Positions 8,685 through 17,556 of a stretch of DNA of 64,000 nt are shown piece by piece. Below the pieces are notes generated by a model, which was given only the letters and a program-made list of their open reading frames with translations, had not been told where the DNA came from and ran no database searches. The position numbers and the translations under genes are program-made. This DNA is from Bacteroidota bacterium (GTDB lineage Bacteria; Bacteroidota; Ignavibacteria; Ignavibacteriales; Ignavibacteriaceae). How positions within the stretch are numbered: the first letter of the stretch is position 1; each line of letters begins with the position of its first letter. The stretch lies in NCBI GenBank assembly GCA_022564295.1, contig JADFLR010000006.1, positions 1-64,000 on the forward strand. Reading direction: 5' to 3'.

Positions 8685-11028
8685 GGTTGTTCTGGATAAA
8701 ACTAAACTTATTACAGACTCAACTTCCAATATATTTGAACAAGAGACTGATTACTTTAAGGCCTTTGGCTTCATAAAAAAGAAACTAAAGGAAAAGAGAG
8801 ATCTAAGGGTAATCGTTCACAATTATTCTTTGTACAACTGGCTACTTAAGGGATTTTCAAAATATGATTTCTTGGAACTAGAGTCAGAGGAAATTAATTA
8901 CAAAGAATTATTGGCTAAAAAATGGAATATCGAGTATGACATTAATATTTCAGATGCCGATATCCTAGAGAGCAAACTTTTGGAAATGTCGCTTGAAGGA
9001 GAGTCAAAATTAAAATTTTCTGATTTTATTTTTGAACATTTTATTAGTACAAATCTAAAAATTGATATATTTTCTAAAGTTAAATTTGGTGAATTATTAA
9101 ATGATTTGATACAATTTGATAAACAAAAAAATAAATTACCAGAAATCATTCAACGTGTATATGATCAACGTATAAGAATAATCATACAAAATAATAATAA
9201 CATTAAAATCCTTGAGTTATTAGGTAAAGACATCCAAGAAGCTTACGAAATGTCTTGCATCTATAAAATTGTGTCCGGTTATTCTACCCGGATTAAACTG
9301 AATTGTTTGACGACAGAATGGTTAGAGTACTTTGATGAAGAAAAGTTAAATTTAGCAAAACTTGATGTTTCTGAATTTATTAAACACTCCCAAAATTACA
9401 AGTCTAAAGTAGTTGCAGAATTGTCTATTTATTATAATAATATTTTCATTGAAAATACTGAAGAAGTTAAAGATTTAATAAATCATTCTTCCGGAATAAT
9501 AAAAGAAGAAATTAACTACATTCTTGAAATTTTGAGGAATCAACCCGTATTTATCACCAATGAGATAATTACAATTATTAGAAGTAAATTTAAATCTATT
9601 TTATCTCTATACGGCCAAGATATTGAAGAATTGAAAGAGTATATACCAGCACCAGTACCTGGCGCTTTCAACTCTAATTGGAACATAGATCAAGTTATTG
9701 ATTGGGCTATAAATGAATACTTGCCATATAAATTCTGGATGGATCGGACTAAGAAGTATGACGAAGAAATCTTAGCTTATGGCAGTGGTTTTTCAGATTA
9801 TATTTATAATAATTATGATAAAATAAGTTATCATTATAACAATTTAGCTCACCGCTTTCTTTTCAACCTTAAAGACATTATCAAAGAAACTGACGTTGTT
9901 GTATTGCTTGTCCTCGACAATTTTAACTACAGATTTTTTCAAGCACTCAAATCTTCCTTAAAAAAATATCAGTTTGTAATCAAGAATGAAGATCCATACT
10001 TAACGCTTCTTCCCACGGAAACTGGAATTTCTAAGATCAGTATCATCTCCGGATTTAGAGATAAAATGGATAATAAAGGTTTAAGCTATGAAAAAAGTTT
10101 GATGGAAAATTGGAAAGAATATTTCCCAGATCATAAAATTACTTATACGTCTAAAATTGGATCACTAAATGATTATGAAGCATCGGGAAAAGAAATTATT
10201 CTTGTAAATTATTTAGAGCTTGATAAGGAACTTCATAGATCGTTCGAGAAGACTGCAATTGAACATCAAGAAACGATTCGGTTTTTAATTAATGGAATTA
10301 CAAAAGCTATAGATAAATTTAATAAAGCAAATAGTTTGGAGAATAAAATTAGGATATTCTTTATTTCTGATCACGGATCTGTTATAATTAATAAGGAAAT
10401 TAAAAACGAACTCGATATTAAGTATTTTAAAGAATATAAAATTGATCCCAGTCACCGATTCTTAAGATTAGATGAGAAGGAATATAAAAATTTTAAGGAA
10501 AATGTTAATATTTCGGATGGAATCTATTTTTTAGATAAAGAAATATCTGGAGATGGGACTAATTACATTTTAGCAAGAGGATACAATAGATTTATTGATA
10601 TCTCTGAAGAGTTTTACGTTCACGGCGGAGCATTACCAGAAGAAGTAATTGTACCTGGCGGATATTTTGAATATCAATATGGAGCTCATAAATTACCTAT
10701 TATACAATTGAAAAAAACGGATTATCGGTACTTAGTAAAGGATAATATTCGTTTACGAATTGCTAATCCAAATGAGTTACCATTGGAAGATATTGTAATT
10801 GAGGTCTCAGGGAATGAAGGTATATTTACCCAAATAATATTAGATAAAATTGGACCTAATGGTGAAATGAACATTGAAAGACCTATACGTATAGAAGAAA
10901 AAGATTTAAAGGAATTACAAATAAATCTAAGTTATAGAATAATAAATGAATCAAATGAGTTTATAGTAAAATTTCCTATTAAACTAAAAACTATTGTCGA
11001 AAATAAATTTGATTTTGAAGATTTTTAA
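8674..11028 (+). CDS. pglZ: BREX phosphatase-superfamily protein PglZ
   Basis: A 784-residue protein with a C-terminal half in the alkaline-phosphatase superfamily. The expected landmarks are present and in order: a metal-binding VLDNFNYR strand with D415, a nucleophile-type LPTETGIS segment with T450, the SDHG motif with D566 and H567, and VHGGALPEE with H650. The N-terminal 400 residues are helical and unassigned. PglZ is the signature protein of BREX; a nuclease or phosphodiesterase activity has been described for some homologues, and it is needed for both methylation and phage exclusion. The start overlaps brxC by 11 bases and brxL follows after 10 bases. Catalytic residues look intact, so an active enzyme is likely. 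Confidence 0.87.
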   Translation: MKLKVVLDKTKLITDSTSNIFEQETDYFKAFGFIKKKLKEKRDLRVIVHNYSLYNWLLKGFSKYDFLELESEEINYKELLAKKWNIEYDINISDADILESKLLEMSLEGESKLKFSDFIFEHFISTNLKIDIFSKVKFGELLNDLIQFDKQKNKLPEIIQRVYDQRIRIIIQNNNNIKILELLGKDIQEAYEMSCIYKIVSGYSTRIKLNCLTTEWLEYFDEEKLNLAKLDVSEFIKHSQNYKSKVVAELSIYYNNIFIENTEEVKDLINHSSGIIKEEINYILEILRNQPVFITNEIITIIRSKFKSILSLYGQDIEELKEYIPAPVPGAFNSNWNIDQVIDWAINEYLPYKFWMDRTKKYDEEILAYGSGFSDYIYNNYDKISYHYNNLAHRFLFNLKDIIKETDVVVLLVLDNFNYRFFQALKSSLKKYQFVIKNEDPYLTLLPTETGISKISIISGFRDKMDNKGLSYEKSLMENWKEYFPDHKITYTSKIGSLNDYEASGKEIILVNYLELDKELHRSFEKTAIEHQETIRFLINGITKAIDKFNKANSLENKIRIFFISDHGSVIINKEIKNELDIKYFKEYKIDPSHRFLRLDEKEYKNFKENVNISDGIYFLDKEISGDGTNYILARGYNRFIDISEEFYVHGGALPEEVIVPGGYFEYQYGAHKLPIIQLKKTDYRYLVKDNIRLRIANPNELPLEDIVIEVSGNEGIFTQIILDKIGPNGEMNIERPIRIEEKDLKELQINLSYRIINESNEFIVKFPIKLKTIVENKFDFEDF

Positions 11029-11038
11029 GGAATAATAA

Positions 11039-13069
11039 ATGGAAAAATTCGAATCGTTATCGCTGGATTACTTTGGAGAAATAGTAATAAAAAAGTCTCT
11101 TATTCACGAAGCTGGATTTGGGAGTAGGGCTATTCCAACATATGTGGGTGAATGGATCATATCTAATTTTGTAAAAGATAAACAAGAATTGAATAAAACT
11201 AGTCGAGAAAAAATTGCTAATTTTATTAGCGCATATGCTCCTGCAAAGGGTGAGAAAGAGAATCTGAAGAATAGATTATTTGAACAGGATGAGATTAAAC
11301 TCTTGGATAATTTTTCTGTTTATGTGAACTTAGTAAAGGGCGATCGATTTTTAAATATTCCTTTTTTAGATGAAAGTTCTGCATTTGTTTCTCCTCAGAT
11401 TGTTGAAACTAACGAAATGCTATTGAGTAGTGGATTATGGGGTGTAGGTACTTTATTCTACATTCCTCCTGGAGATGAAAATCCTAAGGGTCAGATTTGG
11501 ATGAAAGAATTCAAACCTTTTCAGTTAGCTAATGTTGATATTAGCTATTTCTGTGAAACAAGGAGTCAATTTTCTACTGACGAATGGATTGAATTAATCG
11601 TATCCTCAATGGGATTTAATCATAATCTTTATAGTGACAGACAAAAAATTCTTCTCATTTCTAGGCTTTTGCCAATGGTTGAGCCGAGATATAATTTGGT
11701 GGAACCAGCTCCAAAAGGTACTGGCAAATCATTTGTATTTGATAATATGTCAAGATATGTAGCAGTAAGATCCGGATCAATTTCACCTGCAGTACTTTTT
11801 TTCAATGATACAAGAAAAACGCCAGGATTAATAACAAGATATGATTGCGTTGTTATAGATGAGGCACAAAAAGTAAAAACGGATAGTAGTGGAGAATTAA
11901 CAGCATTACTTAAATCTTATCTTGAATCTGGAAAATTTGGAAGAGGAAGTGCGGGTTCGATAACTTCAGAAGGAGGAATTGCCTTACTCGCAAATATTGA
12001 TATAGATGAAAATAGACTTCCGGTTAACAATGAGATAGGTCTTTTCAGAACATTTCCGAATTTTTTAAGGGAAACGGCTTTTATTGATAGATTACAAGGT
12101 TTACTTCCAGGTTGGGAATTACCAAGGATAACAAAAAATACTCCTTCTAATAGTTATGGATTTAAAGGTGACATATTTGGTGAGATATTACATTCACTAA
12201 GAAGTGATGTCAGTTTCAGAGACTATGTAAAAACAAATATGGAACTAGATCAGTGTGATGATATGCGCGATAACAAGTCTATTGAAGCTGGAACAAGTGG
12301 ATTGCTCAAGATTATCTTTCCGAATAAAAATCCCAAAGAGGAAGAATTTTATAAGTATTGTGTAAATCCTGCACTTGAGTTAAGACAAAGAGTGAGGGAC
12401 GAATTGTGCAAAATAGATAGAGAATATTTTCCAAAGAACTTGAAATCAAAATATCCAGATTCGTTTCAAGTTAATCATATATTACCAATTTATTATGATA
12501 TTGACACTGACGGTAAAAAAAATACACTAGCCATACCAAAATCCGAAAAAGATAGTGTAGATGTGTTTATTGATGATCCATTAAAAGTTAATCGTAAACC
12601 AAAAGATACAGTGTTGAGAATTAAAGAAGGTGCTAAGGGTTATTCATATAAGAACTTATTCTATCCCTACTTGAAAGAAGCAAAAAATATTAAACTAATT
12701 GATCCTTACATTAGGAATGAATATCAAATAAAAAATTTCATAGCTTTTTGCGAAATTTTAACTCCTCCTGAAGGTAACATATCAATTAGTCTAAGTACGA
12801 AATTTGGAGATAAATATCAGAAAGAAGATCTAGAACAAAAATTCAAGGAATTACAGAAGGATTTATTAGTCCATGGGATTATGTTTTCATATTCATTTGA
12901 TGATTCAGCGCACGATAGATACATTGAGTCAGATAATGGATGGAGAATTTCATTGGGGAGAGGATTGGACATATTCCAAAAACCAGAGAGTAATTATGGT
13001 TTGGGTGAATTTGATCAAAAAAAAAGAAAATGTAGAAGAACAGATATTAATTATAGAAGAATGGGATGA
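11039..13069 (+). CDS. brxL: BrxL-like AAA+ protein with MITD1-type C-terminal domain
   Basis: A 676-residue protein. The N-terminal about 200 residues resemble the BrxL DNA-binding region (YFGEIVIKKSLI then a YVGEWI motif). The AAA+ core has Walker A APKGTGKS at 224-231 and Walker B VVIDEA with D274 and E275. I see no Lon-type Ser/Lys protease region. Instead residues about 536-676 match my recollection of the MIT C-terminal (phospholipase D-like) domain of MITD1: DPYIRNEYQIKNF, H625-D-R, N633-G-W, G640-R-G-L-D644, and a terminal R-K-C-R run. BrxL is a multimeric DNA-binding ATPase in type 1 and 4 BREX. A stand-alone MIT_C-fused ATPase outside the BrxL family is an alternative. The domain assignment needs a profile search. 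Confidence 0.75.
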   Translation: MEKFESLSLDYFGEIVIKKSLIHEAGFGSRAIPTYVGEWIISNFVKDKQELNKTSREKIANFISAYAPAKGEKENLKNRLFEQDEIKLLDNFSVYVNLVKGDRFLNIPFLDESSAFVSPQIVETNEMLLSSGLWGVGTLFYIPPGDENPKGQIWMKEFKPFQLANVDISYFCETRSQFSTDEWIELIVSSMGFNHNLYSDRQKILLISRLLPMVEPRYNLVEPAPKGTGKSFVFDNMSRYVAVRSGSISPAVLFFNDTRKTPGLITRYDCVVIDEAQKVKTDSSGELTALLKSYLESGKFGRGSAGSITSEGGIALLANIDIDENRLPVNNEIGLFRTFPNFLRETAFIDRLQGLLPGWELPRITKNTPSNSYGFKGDIFGEILHSLRSDVSFRDYVKTNMELDQCDDMRDNKSIEAGTSGLLKIIFPNKNPKEEEFYKYCVNPALELRQRVRDELCKIDREYFPKNLKSKYPDSFQVNHILPIYYDIDTDGKKNTLAIPKSEKDSVDVFIDDPLKVNRKPKDTVLRIKEGAKGYSYKNLFYPYLKEAKNIKLIDPYIRNEYQIKNFIAFCEILTPPEGNISISLSTKFGDKYQKEDLEQKFKELQKDLLVHGIMFSYSFDDSAHDRYIESDNGWRISLGRGLDIFQKPESNYGLGEFDQKKRKCRRTDINYRRMG

Positions 13070-13071
13070 TA

Positions 13072-13105
13072 TTGTTAATACCCAATAAAAATTTTTTTAT
13101 ATCTG
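13072..13105 (+). promoter_or_regulatory. Possible Bacteroidota-type promoter for the AIPR gene
   Basis: A TTG at 13072-13074 is followed after 23 bases by TATATCTG at 13098-13105, one mismatch from the TAnnTTTG -7 element of Bacteroidota housekeeping promoters. It sits in the 90-base gap between brxL and the AIPR gene. The spacing is at the long end and the background is very AT-rich, so chance is a real possibility. Confidence 0.22.
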
Positions 13106-13159
13106 ACCGAAGATTATATAAACAATGTACATCTGTGATATTAATTAAGAGAGTTAGCG

Positions 13160-14926
13160 ATGTCAATCACACAACTAGACAAAAAGGAATTAAATAAATA
13201 CTATATTGAATTTTCATCAAAGTATGGTGGAATGAAGGAAGATTATTTTGCTTTCCTTTATTTGACGAAAAAATTTGGTAAGGGTATAGGTTTGTTAGCC
13301 CAGCAAGTAGCCTTCGGCGGAAATGATTATGGAATCGATGGATATTACATTGATAAAGACACGAGGAATTTTTATTTATTTCAATTTAAATGGTCTGAAA
13401 ACCATAATCTTTTTAAAGAATCACTTGAAAGATTAACTAAGGCAGGATTAGAACGTATATTTGGTGATCCGTATCAGGATCCTGGTATGAATGAATTACT
13501 AGTGAGTCTTAAAAATGAACTATTCGAGTATAAGAATCTTATTGATAAAATCTATATCCAGTTTATCTTTAAAGGCAACGTAGAAGATGCTGAGAACTCA
13601 TCGGGTCTTAATTACCTGAGAGAAGAATTGGAAAATAAAAAATGGTTGATTGATAAATATTTTGGTGATAAAAAAGTTGATTTAATTTTTGAATTCATTT
13701 CAGATAAAAAAACTTCCACCCGTACTCAACCGGTTGAGACACACACGTTAAGTATTTCAAGCTTTGTGGAGCATTCAATAGACAATAAACAAAAAATGTA
13801 TATTGGCTTTGTACCTATCTACGAACTTGATCGTATTTATCAAACTTTAAATCTTAAATTTTTAAATCGTAATATTCGGGCTGGCCTGTCGGATGAAAAT
13901 CCACCAAATAGAAAAATTAGGGAGGCATTACAAGATATTGCTATAAATAAAGGAATTACACCAGATATTTTTCCATTTAATCATAATGGAATTACACTGG
14001 CAGTCGAAAGAATCAAGACAACTAACAATAAAGTTGAAGTTAAAGTACCACGTTTGCTGAACGGTGCTCAAACTATCAGATCTGTAAGAAAGTTTTTGGA
14101 AGATAATTCTGAACACCCAGAGTTTGACGAATCGATATTCAAAGAAATAAAGGTACTAACCAAATTTGTTGTTGATACAGTAACAAGTAACTTCATTACT
14201 ACGGTGACTATATGCAATAATAGACAGAATCCAGTTGAGCCTTGGCATTTAAGAGCGAACGATAAAATCCAATGCGATATTCAGGATAAATTTCTGTATG
14301 ATTTGAGTATATACTACTCCCGCCAAGAGAATGCCTTCGAAAACTTAACCGATTCTGACTTGGAAGAGATGGGTGTAGAGGATCATCGTGATATAGAAAT
14401 CAAACCCCTCGCAAAAACCTTTCTAGCAATTCAGGGAGAAATTGATAAAATATCCAGGTTGACGGATGTTTTTGAGAACCAGAAATTTTATGAAAATACT
14501 TTTCGTGCATCTTACTTAAAAAGTGATTTTTCCAAGCTGCTGTTATCATACAAAATACTATTATTATTAAATCCGGTAATAAGACAAATGAGAGAAGCAG
14601 GGCCTGAATATTTATACTATGGGCTAAATAGAGCGAGAAATGTAATTGCTGCGTTATTAATTCAGGGAACCCTTAACGATGGTAAATTAGAGCAGTTAAA
14701 AGAGTGGTATGGATATAGTTTAAGGAGAGAAGCAGACTATAAGGAGTATTTAACAAAATTGGGTAAGAATAAAATTTTACCAATTATTAAAGAAGTATTA
14801 AAAGAAAAAATCTATAGAAAAAAACTTGATGAGGAAAAGTATAGCATCTTTCGTACAAAAGAATTTTTTAGGAGATGTATGTGGGTTTCTGAAGATTGGT
14901 ATGGTTGGAGTAAAAAATCTATTTAA
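13160..14926 (+). CDS. AIPR-family abortive-infection protein with PD-(D/E)XK-like nuclease motif
   Basis: A 588-residue protein typical in length for AIPR (abortive infection phage resistance). Near the N-terminus GGNDYGID with D60 is followed by F-Q75-F-K77, the spacing of a PD-(D/E)XK nuclease core in its D..QxK variant. AIPR landmarks follow: NHNGITL near residue 272 and LLNGAQTIRS near residue 299. Family members act in abortive infection; a nuclease role is inferred from the motif. It lies 90 bases downstream of brxL on the same strand, so it may be read through from the BREX operon or have its own promoter. It could be a second-line suicide module triggered when BREX fails, which is inference. 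Confidence 0.8.
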   Translation: MSITQLDKKELNKYYIEFSSKYGGMKEDYFAFLYLTKKFGKGIGLLAQQVAFGGNDYGIDGYYIDKDTRNFYLFQFKWSENHNLFKESLERLTKAGLERIFGDPYQDPGMNELLVSLKNELFEYKNLIDKIYIQFIFKGNVEDAENSSGLNYLREELENKKWLIDKYFGDKKVDLIFEFISDKKTSTRTQPVETHTLSISSFVEHSIDNKQKMYIGFVPIYELDRIYQTLNLKFLNRNIRAGLSDENPPNRKIREALQDIAINKGITPDIFPFNHNGITLAVERIKTTNNKVEVKVPRLLNGAQTIRSVRKFLEDNSEHPEFDESIFKEIKVLTKFVVDTVTSNFITTVTICNNRQNPVEPWHLRANDKIQCDIQDKFLYDLSIYYSRQENAFENLTDSDLEEMGVEDHRDIEIKPLAKTFLAIQGEIDKISRLTDVFENQKFYENTFRASYLKSDFSKLLLSYKILLLLNPVIRQMREAGPEYLYYGLNRARNVIAALLIQGTLNDGKLEQLKEWYGYSLRREADYKEYLTKLGKNKILPIIKEVLKEKIYRKKLDEEKYSIFRTKEFFRRCMWVSEDWYGWSKKSI

Positions 14927-15314
14927 TTAATATTGTCAATTTATTAAACAAATTTTAGTCTAACATCATCCAAAAATATTTTATGTTTTTGTAATAAAGT
15001 AGAAATTATTGATTTTCATTTTTATTTAAATGAATAGTTTGATTATTTATATAAAATTAATATCTTTAAGATGTAAATAAATATCAGTCGTGATTTAATA
15101 GACAACTTGCACGACATTAAATAATTAGCTAAAGCGTCAATGAAGAGAATACGATCACCCTCCCCCTATTGGCGAGGGATTTTTATTTTAAAGAGGAAGT
15201 GGAAATTGCACCGTATTGCACCACTATAAAAACTGCTAAAAAGGTATAACAGAATTTTAAGCCTGTTGCTATCCTTTTAGTGGCAGGCATTTTTTTATTA
15301 ATAGGGAAAATAAA
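14927..15314. other. AT-rich spacer after the defence island
   Basis: About 390 bases without a credible gene. It contains a 6-base inverted repeat GTCGTG (15087-15092) and CACGAC (15110-15115), a short CCCTC/GAGGG hairpin followed by T-rich sequence (15158-15190), a tandem ATTGCACC motif near 15205-15222, and the strong hairpin listed separately. No tRNA, integrase remnant or terminal repeat is visible. Confidence 0.6.
15261..15296 (+). terminator. Hairpin with T-tract, intrinsic terminator or leader attenuator
   Basis: An 11-pair stem (GCCTG...CAGGC with three internal G-T pairs, 15261-15288) around a 6-base loop is followed by a run of seven T (15290-15296). It has the form of a rho-independent terminator. 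It ends only 18 bases before the ATG of the small gene at 15315, so it may be a leader attenuator rather than the end of the upstream unit. Confidence 0.5.
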
Positions 15315-15563
15315 ATGAAAACAAATAATAAAAAATATCGCAATGAAAAATGGACAATTGTCAGCGGAGATATAGATAATTATAAATGCTTTAGTGATGA
15401 GAGATTTTACATTACTTTTCACGCATACACTAACGAACTATGGAATGTAGATGATGATCCCTTCGAAACCATTCCACAATTATACATATGGCCGGAAGCA
15501 GAGGAAACAATCTTAGATGATTTTAAAGATGAAGCTGGTGGTGTAAAAATCTTACTTAACTGA
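15315..15563 (+). CDS. Small hypothetical protein (82 aa)
   Basis: I do not recognise this 82-residue, acidic, tryptophan- and tyrosine-containing soluble protein (WTIVSGDIDNYKCF near the N-terminus, PQLYIWPEAEETILDDF near the C-terminus). The ribosome site is weak (AGGG 9 bases before ATG). It sits directly after a hairpin with T-tract and is followed after 15 bases by another small gene on the same strand, which supports it being real. It could be a phage-related or defence-accessory gene by location, but nothing in the sequence shows that. Confidence 0.45.
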   Translation: MKTNNKKYRNEKWTIVSGDIDNYKCFSDERFYITFHAYTNELWNVDDDPFETIPQLYIWPEAEETILDDFKDEAGGVKILLN

Positions 15564-15578
15564 TCAGAGAGTGATGAA

Positions 15579-15830
15579 ATGTCAAGGGATCTACTGGATT
15601 ATGCTAAATGGTATCTTTACGAAGAAGATTATTTAATTTCCACAAGCGGAATTTTAATTTATAGTTATCCTCAATGTAAGCAACATATAGATAAACAATA
15701 CGGGAGGGTATACGGTTTTCGGTGGTTTCTCCCTGATAACGACAATACTACAGTAAAATTCTTTGATACTGGTAAACCAATAGTCATTGTTCCTCGAGAT
15801 ATAGTTCCGATAGAGCGTTGGGAAGTTTGA
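15579..15830 (+). CDS. Small hypothetical protein (83 aa)
   Basis: An unrecognised 83-residue protein rich in aromatic residues (YAKWYLYEEDYL near the start, YGFRWFLPDND in the middle, IVPRDIVPIERWEV at the end). A purine-rich AGAGAG lies 8 bases before the ATG. It follows the 82-residue gene by 15 bases, so the two are probably co-transcribed. No signal peptide or membrane segment is seen. The composition, with charged and aromatic residues well mixed, looks coding rather than random. Confidence 0.45.
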   Translation: MSRDLLDYAKWYLYEEDYLISTSGILIYSYPQCKQHIDKQYGRVYGFRWFLPDNDNTTVKFFDTGKPIVIVPRDIVPIERWEV

Positions 15831-15907
15831 TAGATTCCTTACATTTATTCGGTTCAAGAGTTTCCCTCTCCGCTATAAAAAAGCTACTAATAAGAGAGGC
15901 TTCATTA

Positions 15908-15934
15908 TTAATTATTATATATAATAATAATTAA
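15908..15934. terminator. AT-only inverted repeat between convergent genes
   Basis: A near-palindromic AT stretch centred on TATATA lies between the end of the small + strand genes and the end of the PhoD-like - strand gene, and is followed by TTTT. It may form a weak bidirectional terminator. Such AT palindromes also arise by chance in this AT-rich DNA. Confidence 0.25.
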
Positions 15935-16009
15935 ACTTTTCTTGACTAAAATTCTTTTAAAAATGATCAAATAATAATATCCAATAAATTTTAACTAATT
16001 ACTTCTTTT

Positions 16010-17512
16010 TTAATAAGTAACTTTTATACAATAGATCTCAACCATTTTAGAAGTCTCAGAATTTAATTCATAAAACTTTACTGTTACGTTTGCCGTTGAA
16101 CTCTCGGTATCTATTTCAGCAACACCATACACAGATGTTATTATAATATCATCATTATACTCTACTTTTTCTGGCATCGCCCATTCAGGTCTGAATATTT
16201 CATACGAAAAGTGTGGATCCTCCTGATTTGCCGGTATTAGAAGATGCCCGGTTGTCTTTCTATAATGTAGGGGTGAAGCCGAAAAATCAAAAACAGCAGT
16301 ACCTAAATTTTCAAATGAATATTCGATTGAACTATCAGTTCTGGAAACATAATTTAACGGGCTTTTCCAATTAAGAATATGCGAACTAGGGTAATGCTGG
16401 TCGCCGGAAAAAATCATAACACCATAGATCTGATTTTTTTCTATAAAAGATAAAATTTTATTGCGTTCAAATGTGTAGCCCATCCAGCTATCAAATCCAT
16501 CTCTGCCTGATGAAGTATCGCCGCCATAATCGTTTGAAGGAACACTTGAGAACACAATTTTAAATTTGGCTTTCGAATTTTTTAATTCAATTAATAACCA
16601 TTCCAATTGTTCACTTCCCAGCATAGTTTTCATTTCTCCATCCTCATTTTGCATAGGTGAACGGTACCAACGTGTATCAAGCACAAAAATATCTACATCC
16701 GCAATAGAAAATTTATAATATATCCCGCCATCTTTTACTACAAACGAATAATCAGGAAAATTCTCTTTAAAAACTTTTCTTGCTTCTTTTTTATATGGAT
16801 ATGTCCTATCAGAATTATCCAAGCCATAATCATGATCATCCCATATAGCCATCAGCGGAATACTGCTTACCATATTTTGAAAGTTTACATCAAACACACG
16901 ATTATATTTATTTCTGAATGCCCCCAGTACTGTTTTATCATCGAGAATAATTTCACCTTCCTCAACCATTGCCTGCCGAATGCTATCATTATTAAGATAT
17001 AGTTCGAGCTCATTTAAATTGCCATCGTAATCGGAATACATTTGATCACCAAGTAAAGCCACAAACGAGGGAGAAGATTGCTCAATTTTTTCAAAAATAT
17101 TATAGCCCATATATTTTTCTCTTAAACAAGCGGAAAAAATGAAATTAAATTTTCCCGCTATTCCTTGTTCCGGAAAGGTTTTAAACCTAAACCACTTAGA
17201 ATAATTGCCATCCCCGAATTCAACTCGATAATTATACTTAGTATTTGAATTGAGATCAGTTAATATTAAGTTTGCTGAGTTCGAATATTCGTCTGAAAGT
17301 TTTTCCCATTCGGTAAATCTGCCGGGTGATTCATCAGTTCTTTTGTATTCTATACGAACTTCGCTTTCGGCTATAGTTTTTATAAGTATGGGAACCTGGT
17401 TGTTTTGAATGATACCAACAACTGGTTGGCGTAATAAATCATTAGACTCTTTTCTGCTGCAAGCAAACAGAATAAGAATTAATAATAATATTGTTGTGAT
17501 TTTTCTGCTCAT
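16010..17512 (-). CDS. PhoD-like phosphoesterase lipoprotein
   Basis: A 500-residue protein with a lipoprotein signal: a hydrophobic stretch ending LFAC, with the lipobox Cys near residue 18. A fibronectin-like N-terminal domain (to about residue 115) precedes a PhoD-type metallophosphatase domain. Metal-binding motifs are visible: the SACLREK block, GDQMYSD, WDDHDYG and SGDQHYPSSH. PhoD enzymes hydrolyse phosphodiesters or phosphomonoesters outside the cytoplasm and usually need Ca/Fe. It is a close paralogue of the adjacent upstream gene, with long blocks identical in protein, but lacks the T9SS tail and is anchored by lipid instead. Substrate is unknown; glycerophosphate polymers are a guess from the glycerol genes nearby. 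Confidence 0.82.
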   Translation of the reverse strand: MSRKITTILLLILILFACSRKESNDLLRQPVVGIIQNNQVPILIKTIAESEVRIEYKRTDESPGRFTEWEKLSDEYSNSANLILTDLNSNTKYNYRVEFGDGNYSKWFRFKTFPEQGIAGKFNFIFSACLREKYMGYNIFEKIEQSSPSFVALLGDQMYSDYDGNLNELELYLNNDSIRQAMVEEGEIILDDKTVLGAFRNKYNRVFDVNFQNMVSSIPLMAIWDDHDYGLDNSDRTYPYKKEARKVFKENFPDYSFVVKDGGIYYKFSIADVDIFVLDTRWYRSPMQNEDGEMKTMLGSEQLEWLLIELKNSKAKFKIVFSSVPSNDYGGDTSSGRDGFDSWMGYTFERNKILSFIEKNQIYGVMIFSGDQHYPSSHILNWKSPLNYVSRTDSSIEYSFENLGTAVFDFSASPLHYRKTTGHLLIPANQEDPHFSYEIFRPEWAMPEKVEYNDDIIITSVYGVAEIDTESSTANVTVKFYELNSETSKMVEIYCIKVTY

Positions 17513-17556
17513 CTTACTTCTCCATTAAAAAATTGTTTTAGTATTTTTTTCAATTA

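Noticed and set aside
12873-13088. 71-codon ORF inside the end of the BrxL-like gene
   Set aside because: It is an out-of-frame shadow; the main frame carries the conserved HDR, NGW and GRGLD motifs through the same bases.
15158-15185. CCCTC/GAGGG hairpin with T-rich tail as BREX operon terminator
   Set aside because: Only a 5-base stem with an 11-base loop, more than 200 bases after the last large gene; too weak to list as a terminator.
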